Notes under the pieces: model-generated
The model's database searches: none
What the model was told of the DNA's origin: nothing
Seen by the model: only the letters and a program-made list of their open reading frames with translations
In this document: positions 11,051 through 22,440 of the stretch, one piece after another
How the letters are laid out: each line of letters begins with the position of its first letter
Numbering within the stretch: the stretch's first letter is position 1
Translations under genes and position numbers: made by a program
Assembly: GCF_010389155.1 (NCBI RefSeq)
Contig: NC_057761.1
Coordinates: 19,594,501-19,658,500, forward strand
DNA: 64,000 nt
From: Erigeron canadensis
Lineage: Eukaryota > Streptophyta > Magnoliopsida > Asterales > Asteraceae
Direction of reading: 5' to 3'

Positions 11051-12015
11051 TGTTAGGTCCTGATTTACTGGACTCACTCCAGACGTAACTACTGGAGCCC
11101 TCTGAAGATTTGTCCAGAAATTATGTGAAGACCAGTGAACCATTTACTTGTACAGAAATCTGGATTCCACCAGATTGGTTTACTGGACTTCACTCCAGTC
11201 AAGATCTTTCCACTGAAGAACATTCTCACTGAAGTCTGAAGAAAGAAGTCCGACAAATAGCGGAGCTCACTGAAAGACTTAACAGATCTCCTGACTGGAG
11301 TCCTTGTCTCTAGACCTTACAAGTCTGAACACTGATTATGTGGAATTGACTTTATGCCTTTACATGCCTTTAACCGGACAATCCATTTGTCTTTTATTAA
11401 AAGCCTTACATGCATGTAAAGGTGGTTGGTTAATTAGAAAACAAGTCACTGTCATGTGACTTTATTCTTGTACTTTAATCAATGTTTTTAAGGAATTAAT
11501 GTAATTTCCTTAAATGCATGTAACCATATTTGTACGGCAAAAAGAATATTATATTTATTCTTTTTGCCTATAAATACCAAGTCACTTCCTCGTCCAAATT
11601 ACATACTTTTGCAATTTGGTGTCTTTGCTCAAATACTCTCGATCTAAACAGTTATACTTCACAACTTTAAGTATTTCGATCAAAGAGTTTATTTAGCAAA
11701 GATTAGATCACTTGTAATTCATAGGTTGTTTAGATACTTACTTTGTAATATCTTGTTCTACAACAACCTTGTATTTTATTTAACATCAATAAATAAAATA
11801 CACTTGAAAATTACATTGTGTCTCACCATTTACTTATATGCTTATCTTTATATTGCTTAAGTACGTATTACGTTATATATTTTCTTGCATTTATATTAAT
11901 CATAATACTAGTCCAATCTAGTGCTTACTTGACTTTTAATACTAGTCATCTCTAGTGATTACTTGACTTGTTATTCTATACTTGTGGGTTAAACCATCGA
12001 GTGAGGGACTTCACA
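11051..12015 (+). mobile_element. 965-bp solo LTR inserted in the copia element
   Basis: The insert begins TGTTAGGTCC and ends ACTTCACA, and is flanked by perfect 5-bp duplications CCTAT (11046-11050 and 12016-12020). It has no internal coding domain, so it is a solo LTR left by recombination between two LTRs. It carries a TATA box CTATAAATA (11568-11576), AATAAA signals near 11790-11800, repeated TACTGGACT...CACTCCAG modules near its start and CTAGT modules near its end. Length and style fit a SIRE/Maximus-type copia LTR, but the family is an inference. Confidence 0.92.
11536..11568 (+). promoter_or_regulatory. 13-bp inverted repeat abutting the solo-LTR TATA box
   Basis: GGCAAAAAGAATA (11536-11548) and its exact complement (11556-11568) flank a 7-base loop. 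The right arm ends where the TATA box begins (11568), so a cruciform or hairpin would lie directly at the promoter. Confidence 0.8.
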
Positions 12016-12059
12016 CCTATCGCATCTTCAATCGCTGAACAAACACAATTCAAGAAACC

Positions 12060-14281
12060 ATGAATGTTTGGTTTGATGAGATGTCTGGCATGATTTTTGA
12101 ACAAGAAAGTTTGCTACCAACAATTAGTGATCCAAGTACTTCAAGTACTTCCTCAAGGACGTCTACCTTAGCTTCCAAGTTCAAGAAGTATCCTACTCCA
12201 ACAAGTGAAGAACTAGATATTCTTTTTGAAGAGTTCTACAATTCAAAACCGATTCAAGCAAAGGAACCTCAAGTCATCAATGAACCAATTTCGAATAATG
12301 ATTACTTTCAAACAAATGAATCAGTTCCTGACAACAATCATGAACCATCTTCAAATTCTTCAGAGCAAGAAGAATCATCTTCAAGTGATATTTATTCTCA
12401 AAAGAATGATCAAGAACAACCTTCTCAGATTACCCAGACAACAAACCCATCAAATACTCCAACTGTGTATGTGCCACTGGATTTTGATCATCCAGATTTT
12501 GAGGAAAGAGTTCTTCCGAGTTATGATTCCATTTCTCAACAGAACTCAGGCTTTAATGATGATGATGTTGATATTCATCAACAAGATATTCTTCCTCATG
12601 ACAACAAATGGTCACGTATGCGCAGAGATCATCCTACAGAGCAGATAATTGGAGATCCACAAGCTGGTGTTACTACCCGTACTTCAGTCAATGAGTGTCT
12701 TGTTGCACTTTCACTGAGTAACATCGAACCTAAAACAGTCTCTGAAGCTCTTAGTGATCCAGAGTGGGTTAAAGCGATGCAAGATGAACTAGCTCAGTTT
12801 GAAAGGCTGAAGGTATGGAGGTTGGTTCCAAATCCGAGGAAAGAAGAACCAATTGGCACCAAATGGATTTTCAAGAATAAGAAGGATGAAAATGGAGTTG
12901 TAGTAAGGAACAAAGCTCGATTAGTCGCGAAGGGTTATTGCCAACAACCTGGTGTAGACTTCGACGAAACTTTCGCTCCTGTTGCAAGAATGGAGGCCAT
13001 TCGCATATTCTTAGCTTATGCTGCATTCAGAAATTTCACAGTGTTTCAAATGGATGTAAAGACAGCGTTCTTGAATGGTGAGCTCAAAGAAGAGGTTTTC
13101 GTAGAGCAACCTGAAGGTTTTGTTGATTCTCAGAAACCAAATCATGTCTACAGGTTAGACAAGGCTCTCTATGGTTTGAAGCAAGCACCCCGAGCATGGT
13201 ATGATTCCTTAACTACTTTCTTACTTAAAGGAGGCTTTACCAAAGGCACTATTGACCCTACCTTGTTTATTCGTAAGCAAGGTAAGCATGTTTTACTTGT
13301 CCAAGTATATGTTGATGACATTATTTTTGGGTCAACCAGTCAAACTTTTTGCCAAAACTTTTCATCTCTAATGGTCAATCATTTTGAAATGAGCATGATT
13401 GGGGAAATGAACTACTTTTTGGGTCTACAAATCAAACAATTACCAACTTGTATTTTTATATCACAAGGTAAGTACATTAAAGATATGTTGAAAAAGTTTG
13501 ATATGACTTCATGTTCTTCAATTTCAACCCCAATGGCTGCTCGTACAAACATTAATGCTGATAAAAATGGGAAACCATTTGACCAGAAGAGATATAGAAG
13601 TATGATTGGTTCATTGTTGTACCTTACAGCATCTCGCCCAGATATAATGTTTGCAACATGTATGTGTGCTAGGTATCAAGCTGCTCCGACTGATTTACAT
13701 TACCAAGCAGTGAAACGAATTTTTCGTTATCTGAAGGGTACAACCAATCTTGGTCTCTGGTATCCAAGGGATACTGGATTCAATTTAACTGCCTATTCAG
13801 ATACAGATTATGCAGGTTGTAAGCTTGATCGCAAGAGCACATCTGGTACTTTACAATTCTTAGGTGATAAGATTGTAACTGTGTGTCACTGTCAACTGCT
13901 GAAGCTGAATATGTGGCTGCAGCTAGCTGTTGTGCTCAAGTGTTATGGATGAAAACACAACTTACCGATTATGGTCTGAATTATGATCGCGTCCCTATCT
14001 ATTGTGATTCGCAAAGTGCCATTGCAATTGCTGTCAACTCAGTAAACCACTCCCGTTCAAATCACATTGATGTTAGATATCATTTTCTCAAAGATCACAT
14101 TGAGAAAGGTAACATTGAGCTCTACTTCGTGGGAACTGACTACCAACTCACTGATTTGTTCAATAAACCACTGGATGAAAAGAGGTTTAACTTTCTAATG
14201 TCTAAACTTGGTATGTTGAATTTTGATCCTGGAATCACTTTACCATTGAAAGAATTCTTGATACATTTTTCAGAAAATTAA
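12060..14281 (+). pseudogene. Copia reverse transcriptase and RNase H, frameshifted near 13880
   Basis: The first frame (12060-13952) has an acidic Ser/Asn-rich linker, then the RVT_2 domain from about 12760. Motifs are [48 protein letters not shown] and the catalytic YVDDIIFGS at about 13300. RNase H begins at [18 protein letters not shown] (about 13795). Around 13875-13885 a small deletion shifts the frame, and the rest continues at 13883-14281 ([15 protein letters not shown], then HIDVRYHFLKDHIEKGNI). RT and RNase H would copy element RNA into cDNA in virus-like particles. The frameshift falls before the RNase H active-site glutamate, so the enzyme is inactive. Confidence 0.9.
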
Positions 14282-17128
14282 AAATTGAAAAGATAAAGTC
14301 AAATACAAAAGTAAAAAAAAAATTTCAAAAAGAAACGAAAAGTTTTTTTTTATGGCTTGCATATATTCTGTATGCAACTCGTTCTTCATTGAGCTATTTA
14401 ATTTCAAAATGGCTTATGCATACTCTGTGCATAACCCGTTCTTATTTGAAATTATTTATATTTCAAAGTTGGTATAAATTCGTGTTGTTATACATATAGA
14501 TTGATATAAGATAACGCGGAATTGAACGCCTTTGTGTACTTCCAAGTGGTCTTATATGAATATGTATGTGTAATGGCAATTTTTCATTTGATTAAAATTG
14601 CAAACAATTCTCTTCAAGAGTCTTGATTTTGTTGCAAACATCTTCAAATTTTTCAAATGAATTTCATGTTTCAAAAACTCTCAATTGTTGATATGAGAAG
14701 CAAAGGATTGAACGCCTTTGTGTACTCCTGAGTTGTCTCATCTTGAACAATTGATTGAGTCAAATCATTATGGTTTTTGTGAAATTCATTTTTGCTCCAC
14801 CTTTCTATGAAAACTTTGCATAGATTAAGGGGGAGTTTGTGATTTCAAATCTCCGTCAAACTTCAAATGTGTTTTTAAATCATTTTTTTCACATTTGATG
14901 ATTTTCAAAAGATTTTCTCCAAAGGAAGTTCGGTGTTTAGTTTGCACATGAGCGACTAGGTTTTCTCAAAATTTACTCCATGGACTGCATCATCGCCGAT
15001 GAGTTCTAACCCCGGAGTATTCACTTCTTTCATTAGATAGTGAGGGTATTTTGAGTGATGATGATTTCGTGCAACTAGGATGGAGGGAGTAAAGTCGAAA
15101 AGTGAGAGGTTATGGTGATATGTTGTGAGAAAAGGGTTAAAAGAATTGATACCCTTCTCTAAAATTCTCAAATCGCCGGGTAAAACACATTTCTATCGGA
15201 TGTTATTTGTTGATATCTCGATATTGAAGAAGCCTTCATGGACCCAGTGAAGCGATGCACATCTTTACCTAACCACTCAAGTGTTTCTTAACAAATGCTT
15301 GTTTTATTTCTCACGGAGATTTTCTCATTTCTATTGACTCTTCATTTGGAAGATGTTGATATTGAAAAAGGGTGACACTCTGCTCCAGTCCCCGACTTCA
15401 TTTGATCACTTTGTGTCTAGAGCTATCTTGATTGATCATTGATTTGATCATTTTTCATTCTTTAGGACACATTTGCGTCATATCTTTGTGATATAAATGC
15501 TTATCTTTGTGATATAGCTGGAACATTTGTAGTGATATCTTAATTGATATTTCACGATGATCAAATGGAAATCCTACCATTGCTAACATCACTTCCAGCT
15601 TTGAAAGTAGGTTTCATAATTACCTTTGTGTGATTATTGAATTACCAAGAAGTCTATTATGACCTTGGATTTTTCAGAAAAAGTCTTTAAGGATAGTAGA
15701 ACATAGTTATCGAACGCTTAGGTGACACTGACCATGGTTTACATTCTTTGAAGCATTCTTGAGGTTGAAAAGCCAAAAGACCGAACTATGTTAGAGTTGT
15801 GCTTTGTGCATTTCTCAATGATACATAGGAAATCCGATAAATGGTATACATTTCTTTCGGTCATTTCATTAATCTTTTTGATTTTTGCAAATGTAAACGG
15901 ATCATGCTTATCCGGTTTTCATTTCTCATCACCCCAACACAGAAAACACCAACACCATGTTAAAATGTTTATCCCAACAACTTCAATCTTACATTTTAGT
16001 CACCCATAGGAACAATTGGGTTGGTTTATTTGGTTAGATTGATGTTTTGATGGTTGACAATTCTCCATATGCATAATGTCTAGATTTTAGTCATGATTAT
16101 TTCTTTTAACATTCAAATCAATCAATGTTTGCATAATGACATTGGTTCCCAACTTTGTCATTATGAGGGGGAGAAAATAGTATGATTGATTATTGATTAG
16201 GAGAAGAAATTAGAATGATTGATAAGGACAAGGAGAAAGTTTGTGTTTAGTTGTTTCAAGTTTTCTTGATTTGCTTTCCGAGATACTATCATTCAGCTTC
16301 TTGTTGGAAGTTTTCAAGTTTATTTAGAGTTCTTTTATCTCAAATTTCATTTGTGACATCAACTCATCATTCTTCTTCAAAGTTTGTTTGTCAATTTCAT
16401 TCCAAACTGGAAGGGTTCCAAATTCAACTTGAAGATTATTCATCTCGAAAGAAAAGGATATACATTCAAGAATGTAACAAGAGACTTTTCAAAAATCGAA
16501 GAAACTGTGATTACTCATGAATTGAGGGGGAGCATGATTACTTCATAAGAGACTTTTCAAAACCTCATTCAAATGTTTACTCTCAAAAGTGCTTAAGATG
16601 ATGTGACAAAGATCAAAGCTTCGAGGACAAAAGATTGAAGATTCAAGACAAAGAAGAAAAGCTTCAAAAGAGTCTTCATCAATTCAATTTATACAAGATC
16701 TTCAAAGTCATACAACAACACTTTACCAAAAGCTACAATGCATAAATCAAGGGGGAGAGTACATATTTCTGAAGATTCATTCCAAGACATCAAAAATTCA
16801 AGAATCAAAGATTGAAGAATCCAAAACCAATTCATACCTTCCGCATTTCAAAAGACAACTCTGATTCCTGATTCAACAATTCTCGAAGATTTAATACACA
16901 CACACATTTATCATTCTCTGTTCAAAAAGAACATTAAGAATCAACAAATGATTTAACATCAAGAAGTCCAAGACCAAGACTGAATCAAGTTTTCCAAAGA
17001 CAATGAGAAAGCTTTGAAGACTTGTTTCAACACACCAATTGTTTTCACCACCAGGCTCATCAAATTCATTCCTACAAGACAAAATAACACGTACTTCATT
17101 CCTTACAATATATCACTAAGGGGGGGAA
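14282..17128 (+). other. Long non-coding 3' tail of the copia element, with purine-tract echoes
   Basis: No domain-bearing frame is seen in 2.8 kb. Direct repeats include a pair around TTGAACGCCTTTGTGTACT (14522 and 14709) and ATGCATACTCTGTGCATAAC-like modules near 14350-14440. GGGGGAG or longer G runs after A occur near 14828, 16169, 16525 and 16750, echoing the true polypurine tract AAGGGGGGGAA at 17118-17128 just before the 3' LTR. A long tail after RNase H is common in SIRE-like elements and may once have held an envelope-like frame. Confidence 0.7.
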
Positions 17129-17450
17129 TGTTAGAAATCCAAAATAGTGATACATTGTAATTTAAGTTATAGGACTTACTTGTTGTTAAGTCATGAGATT
17201 GTGATTTCTAAGGTTGAGGGGCTAATTGCGATAATTAGCATAGTTGTTTAGATTAGCCTATAAATAGCCCTCATCAACTTAGAAATCATAACCTTTCATA
17301 ACACACACATAACATTTTCATACTTTTACACCTTAATCACACACAATTAATCCCAATTCTCTCTCAACACACACACAAACACCAAGAACACACACACTAA
17401 CCAAACACCATTGTTGATGTGAATTCGGTGATGAAAATCGTGTTATTACA
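17129..17450 (+). repeat. 3' LTR of the copia element
   Basis: This 322-bp copy of 4573-4892 has its TATA box at 17258-17266. It is followed by CACACACAAAA and a poly-A run that obscures any target duplication. Confidence 0.95.
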
Positions 17451-18885
17451 CACACACAAAAAAAAAAAAAGAGCAAGAAGAGATACATACCTGTCATTGG
17501 GGTAGCAGGCTTGCGAAACACAGCATCTGTGTCTCCATCACCAACTTTTTTCCTCTTCAAAAGTCACCCTGCAACAGAATGAGTAACACTAGATTCAAGA
17601 ATCTCCATTTCTTCTTTCCTCTGCTGGAAGTAGGGGTAGGCACAACCTCCACAACTTGGATTTCGACATCAGACATATCAACATTCAGGATAGGAGGATT
17701 CACAGCACTTGAAACTTCAGGATTCTCTTTTTGAACACCCGATGAACCTGCATCAGCAACAAGACTTCCTTGTCCTTCATCAAGAGGCACAATGGTCAGT
17801 TCTTTCACACCCTTCTTTACAAATTTCCTAAATGTCATATCTGCAAAAAATTAAATTGTCATAAGTTATGACTACATGACAGTACAAACAAATAATTGAA
17901 ATCAACCCTTACCATCTATCTCCACACTCCTGGGTGGCAAGACACTTATCAAATTAGCTTTATACAACACAACATCAGGATATGGAGCAACCTTTATGGG
18001 ATTCAGTCGAATCTCACGACATAGATCATCCACCACATATTCAGGAAAAGGATTTTCATAATCTTTATGGATACATAACAACTTCCTATTAGTCACAGCC
18101 TCAAAACTAGCAGGGATCAAGGACGCTTTCATAAACACAAAATCGATTTTCCAGTCACGAATATCTAAACCACCTTTCTTAAAACAACCAGCTTTTGAAC
18201 GATTACCTACATTAACCCAATCACCATATGGGTGTGTTTTTACAAAATACCTAAAGAGTTCTAGCGATGGTTCACCACCATACGCCCTACACATAACCTC
18301 GAATGCGACTATCCTGGATAATCCAAAAGGTGTAATAGTAGAGATATGGATGTTGAAAAAGTCAAGAACATTAAGCATAAAAGGAGAAAAGGGGTATCTA
18401 ACATTACCCTCGGTCGTCGATTTGATGTAAAATCCAACATACCCATCTCGGGGGTAAGCACTGCATCACCATCGGAAGATATTTCAAACGATGATACTTT
18501 CCCGGGAAAATACTTGTCAACAAACTTACCTAATTTGGACCAAATCACAGTGGATTCAGTTGATTCAATACTACCCTTCGACATCGGAGTAGTACGAGTT
18601 GAAAGACAATAAGAAGAAAATAACAAAAGAAGGTGGTTGCGTACCTAGTGATTGAATGACACGAAGTGCAGAAACCCTAGGATGAGGAAGGGGATATTTT
18701 TCTTTTGAGAAATAATAAAGAAAAATGTGGAGAAACGAGTATTTATATGATCTTCTGCATGAAGTTTACATCCGTCGATCGTCTGCCTAGGCGGTTTACA
18801 CAATTTCCATAAATATCCCTTAAAGATGGAAGAATGGTCAAAATTAGTCTAAGGTAATATCTGTCTCGAGAAAAATATTACCTCG

Positions 18886-18897
18886 GACTGGGGGGCT
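18886..18897 (+). promoter_or_regulatory. Polypurine tract of the Tat-like element
   Basis: The G-rich purine stretch GGACTGGGGGGC ends right before the 3' LTR start TGATGACA at 18898, as expected for plus-strand priming. Confidence 0.75.
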
Positions 18898-19289
18898 TGA
18901 TGACATACCCCTCTATCGGTACGAAGGGCTTAACATGAAGGTCGCGATACGAAGGGACATTCGTTACGAAGGCTCCTGCGGTAAAATAAGATATGAATAT
19001 ATCTCCTATAAAATCAGGATTTGATCTTATCATTTCCAGCCAATAATCAGGGAAATTATATCCCTAGCCTAAGACTTAGGAAACCCTAAGTAATCTACTT
19101 GTTCTCCAAGAACACTTCCCCTATAAAAGAATAAGGAAAAAAGACCTCTCGGTATTCGGAAAAAATACAAAGGAGATCACAATAAATCTGGCGTAAAGAG
19201 ACTCAATCTCTACCATAAGGGAATCACCAACAAACGATCTTAAACATCCTCTACCCCTATCACTTAAACCTCGGTTCGGTGCACAAACA
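18898..19289 (+). repeat. 3' LTR of the Tat-like element
   Basis: This 392-bp copy of 184-575 has about 15 substitutions (hand count) and equal length. It ends ACAAACA, followed by TTTCC (19290-19294), the probable target duplication of CTTCC at 179-183. Confidence 0.92.
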
Positions 19290-19696
19290 TTTCCCCTTCT
19301 CCTTCCTAATTTTCAGCCACCACCACTACAATCAAACCCACACTTTTCAATTTCTTAGATGATGGGGATTATTATTATGATTAATCTTTCAAGAATTTCT
19401 TGAATTGTTTAAAGATTTAGATATTAGTTAGAATGGAGTGAAGAAGCTTGAAGAAGATTTGAGAAAGAATAAGAAGTAGTAGTGGAAGAATGACTAAGGG
19501 GAAAAATAGGAGGCTGGCACTCTCCTGAGATGCCACGCCCATATCACCTTTTATTGGTAATTTTTACCCGTTATCCGCTAAAGTTCCAACTAAATTAACC
19601 CCATGTCCAAAAATAAAATACTAGGAAATTAATTTAATGTCAAAACTACAAAAAAAGTTAATTTATTTATCTTAAAAAAAATCTTGGGGTGTTACA
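19290..19696 (-). mobile_element. 5' end of a minus-strand Ty3/gypsy LTR
   Basis: On the minus strand the LTR starts TGTAACACCCCAAGATTTT at 19696, the hallmark start of Tekay/Del-type chromovirus LTRs. It contains a TATA-poor leader and ACTACTACTTCTT-type pyrimidine stretches. It continues at 183 after the inserted Tat-like element. It interrupts the 67-bp tandem array of the Tat element at 19697. Confidence 0.65.
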
Positions 19697-19975
19697 AAAG
19701 GCAAAATATTTTGAATCTCAAATAAATAACGTATTTTGTTCCGCTAGCCGGAGCGTATGCGGAAGGCAAAATACTTTGATTTTTTCTAAATGTATAACAT
19801 ATTTTGTTCCGTTAGTCGGAGCGTGTGCGGAAGGCAAAATACTTTAAATTTTTCTAAATATATAACATATTTTGTTCCGTTAGCCGGAGCGTGTGCGGAA
19901 GGCAAAATATTTTGAATCTCAAATAAATAACGTATTTTGTTCCGTTAGCCTGAGCGTTTGCAGAAGGTAAAATAC
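19697..19975 (-). repeat. Four-copy tandem array, about 67 bp per unit
   Basis: The cores GTTCCGCTAGCCGGAGCG (and variants TTAGTC, TTAGCC, TTAGCC-TG) recur near 19738, 19805, 19873 and 19938, spaced 65-68 bp. Each unit has TTCCG and CGGAA arms that could pair. The array sits just downstream of the minus-strand integrase, where Tat-lineage elements often carry tandem repeats. The outer end is cut by the LTR ending at 19696. Confidence 0.88.
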
Positions 19976-20085
19976 TTTGACAAGCTAACAATCATAAGTG
20001 GGAAAATGCTATTCATTAATTCGACCATTGGGTGGCGTTTACAAGGAATTGGGTCAACATTACATCGATTAGAATTTGCAACAAT

Positions 20086-21192
20086 TTATACATAGCACTT
20101 CCTTAGTTGATTTGCATTCCAGGTTCTTGGGATCTCATCCCCATTAAGTGTGGCCAACTTGTATGCTCCATTTCCGCAAGCTTCTATGACCACATAAGGT
20201 CCTTCCCATTGGGCATTGAGCTTTCCTAGCTTCTCTGCTTTGCTGGCTTCATTATTCCGGAACACTTGGTCTCCGGGTTCGAAAATTTCTTTGCGAAAGT
20301 ATTTTTCCATTTGTTTCTTGTAAATGGCTTCTTTGATGAACGCCACTTCTCTTCTTTCGTCAAGGAAGTCCAAGTTGTTCCTCAATTATTCTTCATTTGT
20401 GGCTGTGCTGATGCTTTTCCGGAGGGTCGGCACACTGATTTCGGCTGGGATCATAGCTTCTATCCCGTAGACCAGGCTGAACGGTGTCTCTCCGTTGCTA
20501 GTTTTTGGGGTGGTTCGGTGTGCCCATAGTACATGATGCACTTCGTCCAACCATCCGGTTTGGCACCTTCCCAATCTGGTCTTGATTCCTTTCACAATGC
20601 TTTTGTTTGTTGCTTCCACCTGACCGTTAGCCTACGGGTGGGCTACGGAAGTGAAAGATTGCTCAATCTCTAGGCCTTCATAGAAATCATTAAAAACTTC
20701 ATCCCAAAATTGTTTGCCATTATCACTGACGATAGTCTTTGGTAGTCAAAACCTTGTAAGAATCTGCTCCCACACGAAATTCTCCATTTGCTTGTCCGAT
20801 ATGGTGGCCAATGGCTTAGCTTCGACCCACTTGGTAAAGTAATCAATCGCTGCTACCAAGAATTTCACCTTCCCGGGGGCTTTTGAGAATGGTCCTACAA
20901 TGTCGATTCCCCACTTCATGAACAACCATGCTGCCGTTACTGGTATCAAATCATTTTTTGGAGCTTTGGAAGTGTGGGAATGCATTTGACAGGAGTCACA
21001 TGAGCGGAGCTCTTCGGCAGTATCCCTATGCATTGATGGCCAGTAATACCCCATTGTCATCATTTTTCTTACTACCGTCCTTGGTCCGGAGTGCAAACCA
21101 CGGGATCCCAAGTGTAGTTCTCGTATAAGTTCCTTTGCTTGTCTGGGGCCGATGCATCGCACCATGGGGCCTAGGTATGACTTCTTGTACAA
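20086..21192 (-). pseudogene. Tat integrase (minus strand), several stops
   Basis: The pieces 21192-20746, a middle stretch and 20619-20386, then 20385-20086 form one integrase. The H2C2 zinc-binding part ends at LRSCDSCQMH. The catalytic core includes MKWGIDIVGPF (first aspartate) and a stretch with IVSDNGKQF, then GQVEATNKS carrying the glutamate. The C-terminal region has PGDQVFRNNE and QWEGPYVV, the usual GPY-like end. Stops fall near 20745, 20630 and 20384. It would integrate element DNA but is inactive. Confidence 0.85.
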
Positions 21193-21521
21193 ATATCCAT
21201 CACGGATTACAAACTGTGGTGCCTATACTCTTATTTTTTTGCCTCGTCCCTATCTATCGGAAGCTCTCCGGTAGACAGGTAGGTCATGATTGGAGTCATC
21301 CAACTTGTTCCTTCTTCTTCGATCGGGGCCACTACCTCCTCCTCTTCGATCGAACTTCTTTCCAATGTTTCCACCAATAATTTTTTAGTAAAGTGTGCGA
21401 AAGAGGTTGAGGCTAGCTTGCTCAGAGCATCAGCTATCTTGTTTTTGTTCCTGTTTATGTTCTGTATCTTGAAGTATTTAAACTGCTGCTTTATTTCTAA
21501 AATCTTTCCCAGGTATTTTTT

Positions 21522-22310
21522 TCATTGCTGGTTATGTCTGGCAATTCTGAGTCCTGCCAAAAGTGCCTCGTATTCTAATGCATTGTTGGAGGCTTTGAAG
21601 TTAAAACGTAAAGCATATGTAAACTCTTGTTCTTCCAGGCTTATCAATATCAGGCCAGCGCCAGAGCCATCAGCGCTTGATGCTCCATCTGTAAATAGCT
21701 TCCATTCGGCTTCCGGTACGTTCTGACCCGTAACGTGGTCTTCATCCGGAGGCGACTTCCTTTTTGTTGCTTTCTTTTCGTGATGAGATTCAGCAAAAAA
21801 ATCGGCAATTGCTTGTCCTTTGATTGCGTTTCGAGGGCGGAACTCAATTTCGTGCTCACCTAGTTCAATGGCCCATTTTGCAAGTCTCCCAGACATTTCC
21901 GGCTTGCTAAACACTTGTTTGATTGGTTTTTCGGTCAACACCTGTATCGGGTGGGCCTGGAAGTAGCGTTGTAGCCTTCTGGCAGCGTGCACAAGTGCTA
22001 ACACTAGCTTCTCTATCTTCTGGTGTCGGGTCTCCGGGCCTTGGAGGACTCGGCTGACATGATAGACTGGAACTTGCCCTTCGGCTCTTTTTGCGACCAG
22101 AGCTGCACTGATCGTCTCTTCTGCAGCTGCCAAATATACTTGTAGTGTTTCTCCTTTGATCGGTGCTGTTATCATTGGTAACTGGCATAGGTATTCTTTG
22201 ATTTTCTCGAATGCATCTTGTGCTTCTGCTGTCCATACAAAGTCTTTCTTTTCTAAACACCCTTTAAGAGTTTTGAAAAATGGTAAAGATCTATCTGCTG
22301 ACTTGGACAA
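21522..22310 (-). pseudogene. Tat RNase H plus archaeal-like second RNase H (minus strand)
   Basis: The 262-codon open frame holds the end of the RT connection (FVWTAEAQDAFEKIKEYL). The first RNase H follows (PLYH-like QVPVYHVSRVL, RRLQRYFQAHPI, MSGRLAKWAIELGEHEIEF), then a second domain starting WKLFTDGASSADGSGAG and NNALEYEALLAGL. The second, acidic-residue-bearing copy is the extra RNase H that marks Tat elements. The frame stops at 21522, in the middle of the second domain. Confidence 0.85.
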
Positions 22311-22440
22311 GAAACGATGGAGGCCGCAAGCTTTCCGTTGAGGCTCTGGACTTCTTTTATGCTTCTTGGAGCTTGCATGTCTTGTATATCACGGATCTTG
22401 TCCGGATCAGCTTAGAACCCGTCTTTGGTGACTACATGAC

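Larger units (their letters stand above)
4573..17450 (+). mobile_element. Ty1/copia element with 320-bp LTRs, inserted in the antisense gene's intron
   Basis: LTRs at 4573-4892 and 17129-17450 start TGTTAGAAAT and end GTTACA/ATTACA, with only about six substitutions and one 2-bp indel between them. Order inside: Met-type primer-binding site, a 1.2-kb leader with repeats, a long gag with zinc knuckle and coiled coil, protease, integrase, RT and RNase H, and a 2.8-kb non-coding tail. The protease-integrase-RNase H-last gene order (integrase before RT) defines Ty1/copia. The long gag and long tail resemble the SIRE type, but the LTRs are short. Stops, a frameshift and an inserted solo LTR make it inactive. 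The target duplication is unclear because the right flank is a CA/A microsatellite. Confidence 0.93.
3804..18584 (-). pseudogene. Antisense accessory gene of the Tat-like element (putative gypsy-type transposon domain plus coiled coil), split by copia
   Basis: This gene is read on the minus strand, opposite to gag. Piece A (18584 to 17913) starts with an MSKGSIEST segment and has a domain with PRDGYVGFYIK, PFMLNVLDFFNIH and LELFRYFVKTHPYGDW. This resembles the plant 'putative gypsy type transposon' domain (Transposase_28). A clean GT-AG intron (17841-17912) joins it to piece B (17840-17491). The next intron, with acceptor at 4544-4545, contains the whole 12.9-kb copia element. Piece C (4543-3804) is acidic to coiled-coil (LRRQIHLLKADAVVHDEEVL) and ends at TGA 3804-3806. 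Frameshifts near 18450, 17560 and 4400 and an internal TGA near 3930 break it. Tat-lineage elements such as Grande are known to carry such an antisense gene between pol and the 3' LTR. The biochemical role is uncertain. Confidence 0.75.
184..19289 (+). mobile_element. Tat-like Ty3/gypsy element lacking RT and integrase, split by a nested copia element
   Basis: The element is bounded by two 392-bp LTRs (184-575 and 18898-19289) that start TGATGACA and end ACAAACA. It carries a primer-binding site just after the first LTR, a purine tract just before the second, gag (1642-2754), protease (2663-3274) and an antisense gene (pieces between 3804 and 18584). Only about 530 bp separate the protease stop from the antisense gene, so the whole RT, RNase H and integrase block is missing. 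Without the nested copia (4573-17450) the element is about 6.2 kb. It is therefore a non-autonomous gag-protease derivative that would need pol from a relative. About 15 differences between the LTRs (hand count) suggest moderate age. Confidence 0.88.

Noticed and set aside
4568..17455. Target duplication for the copia element
   Set aside because: The left flank CAAAA and right flank CACAC do not match; the right side is a CA/A microsatellite, so no call was made.
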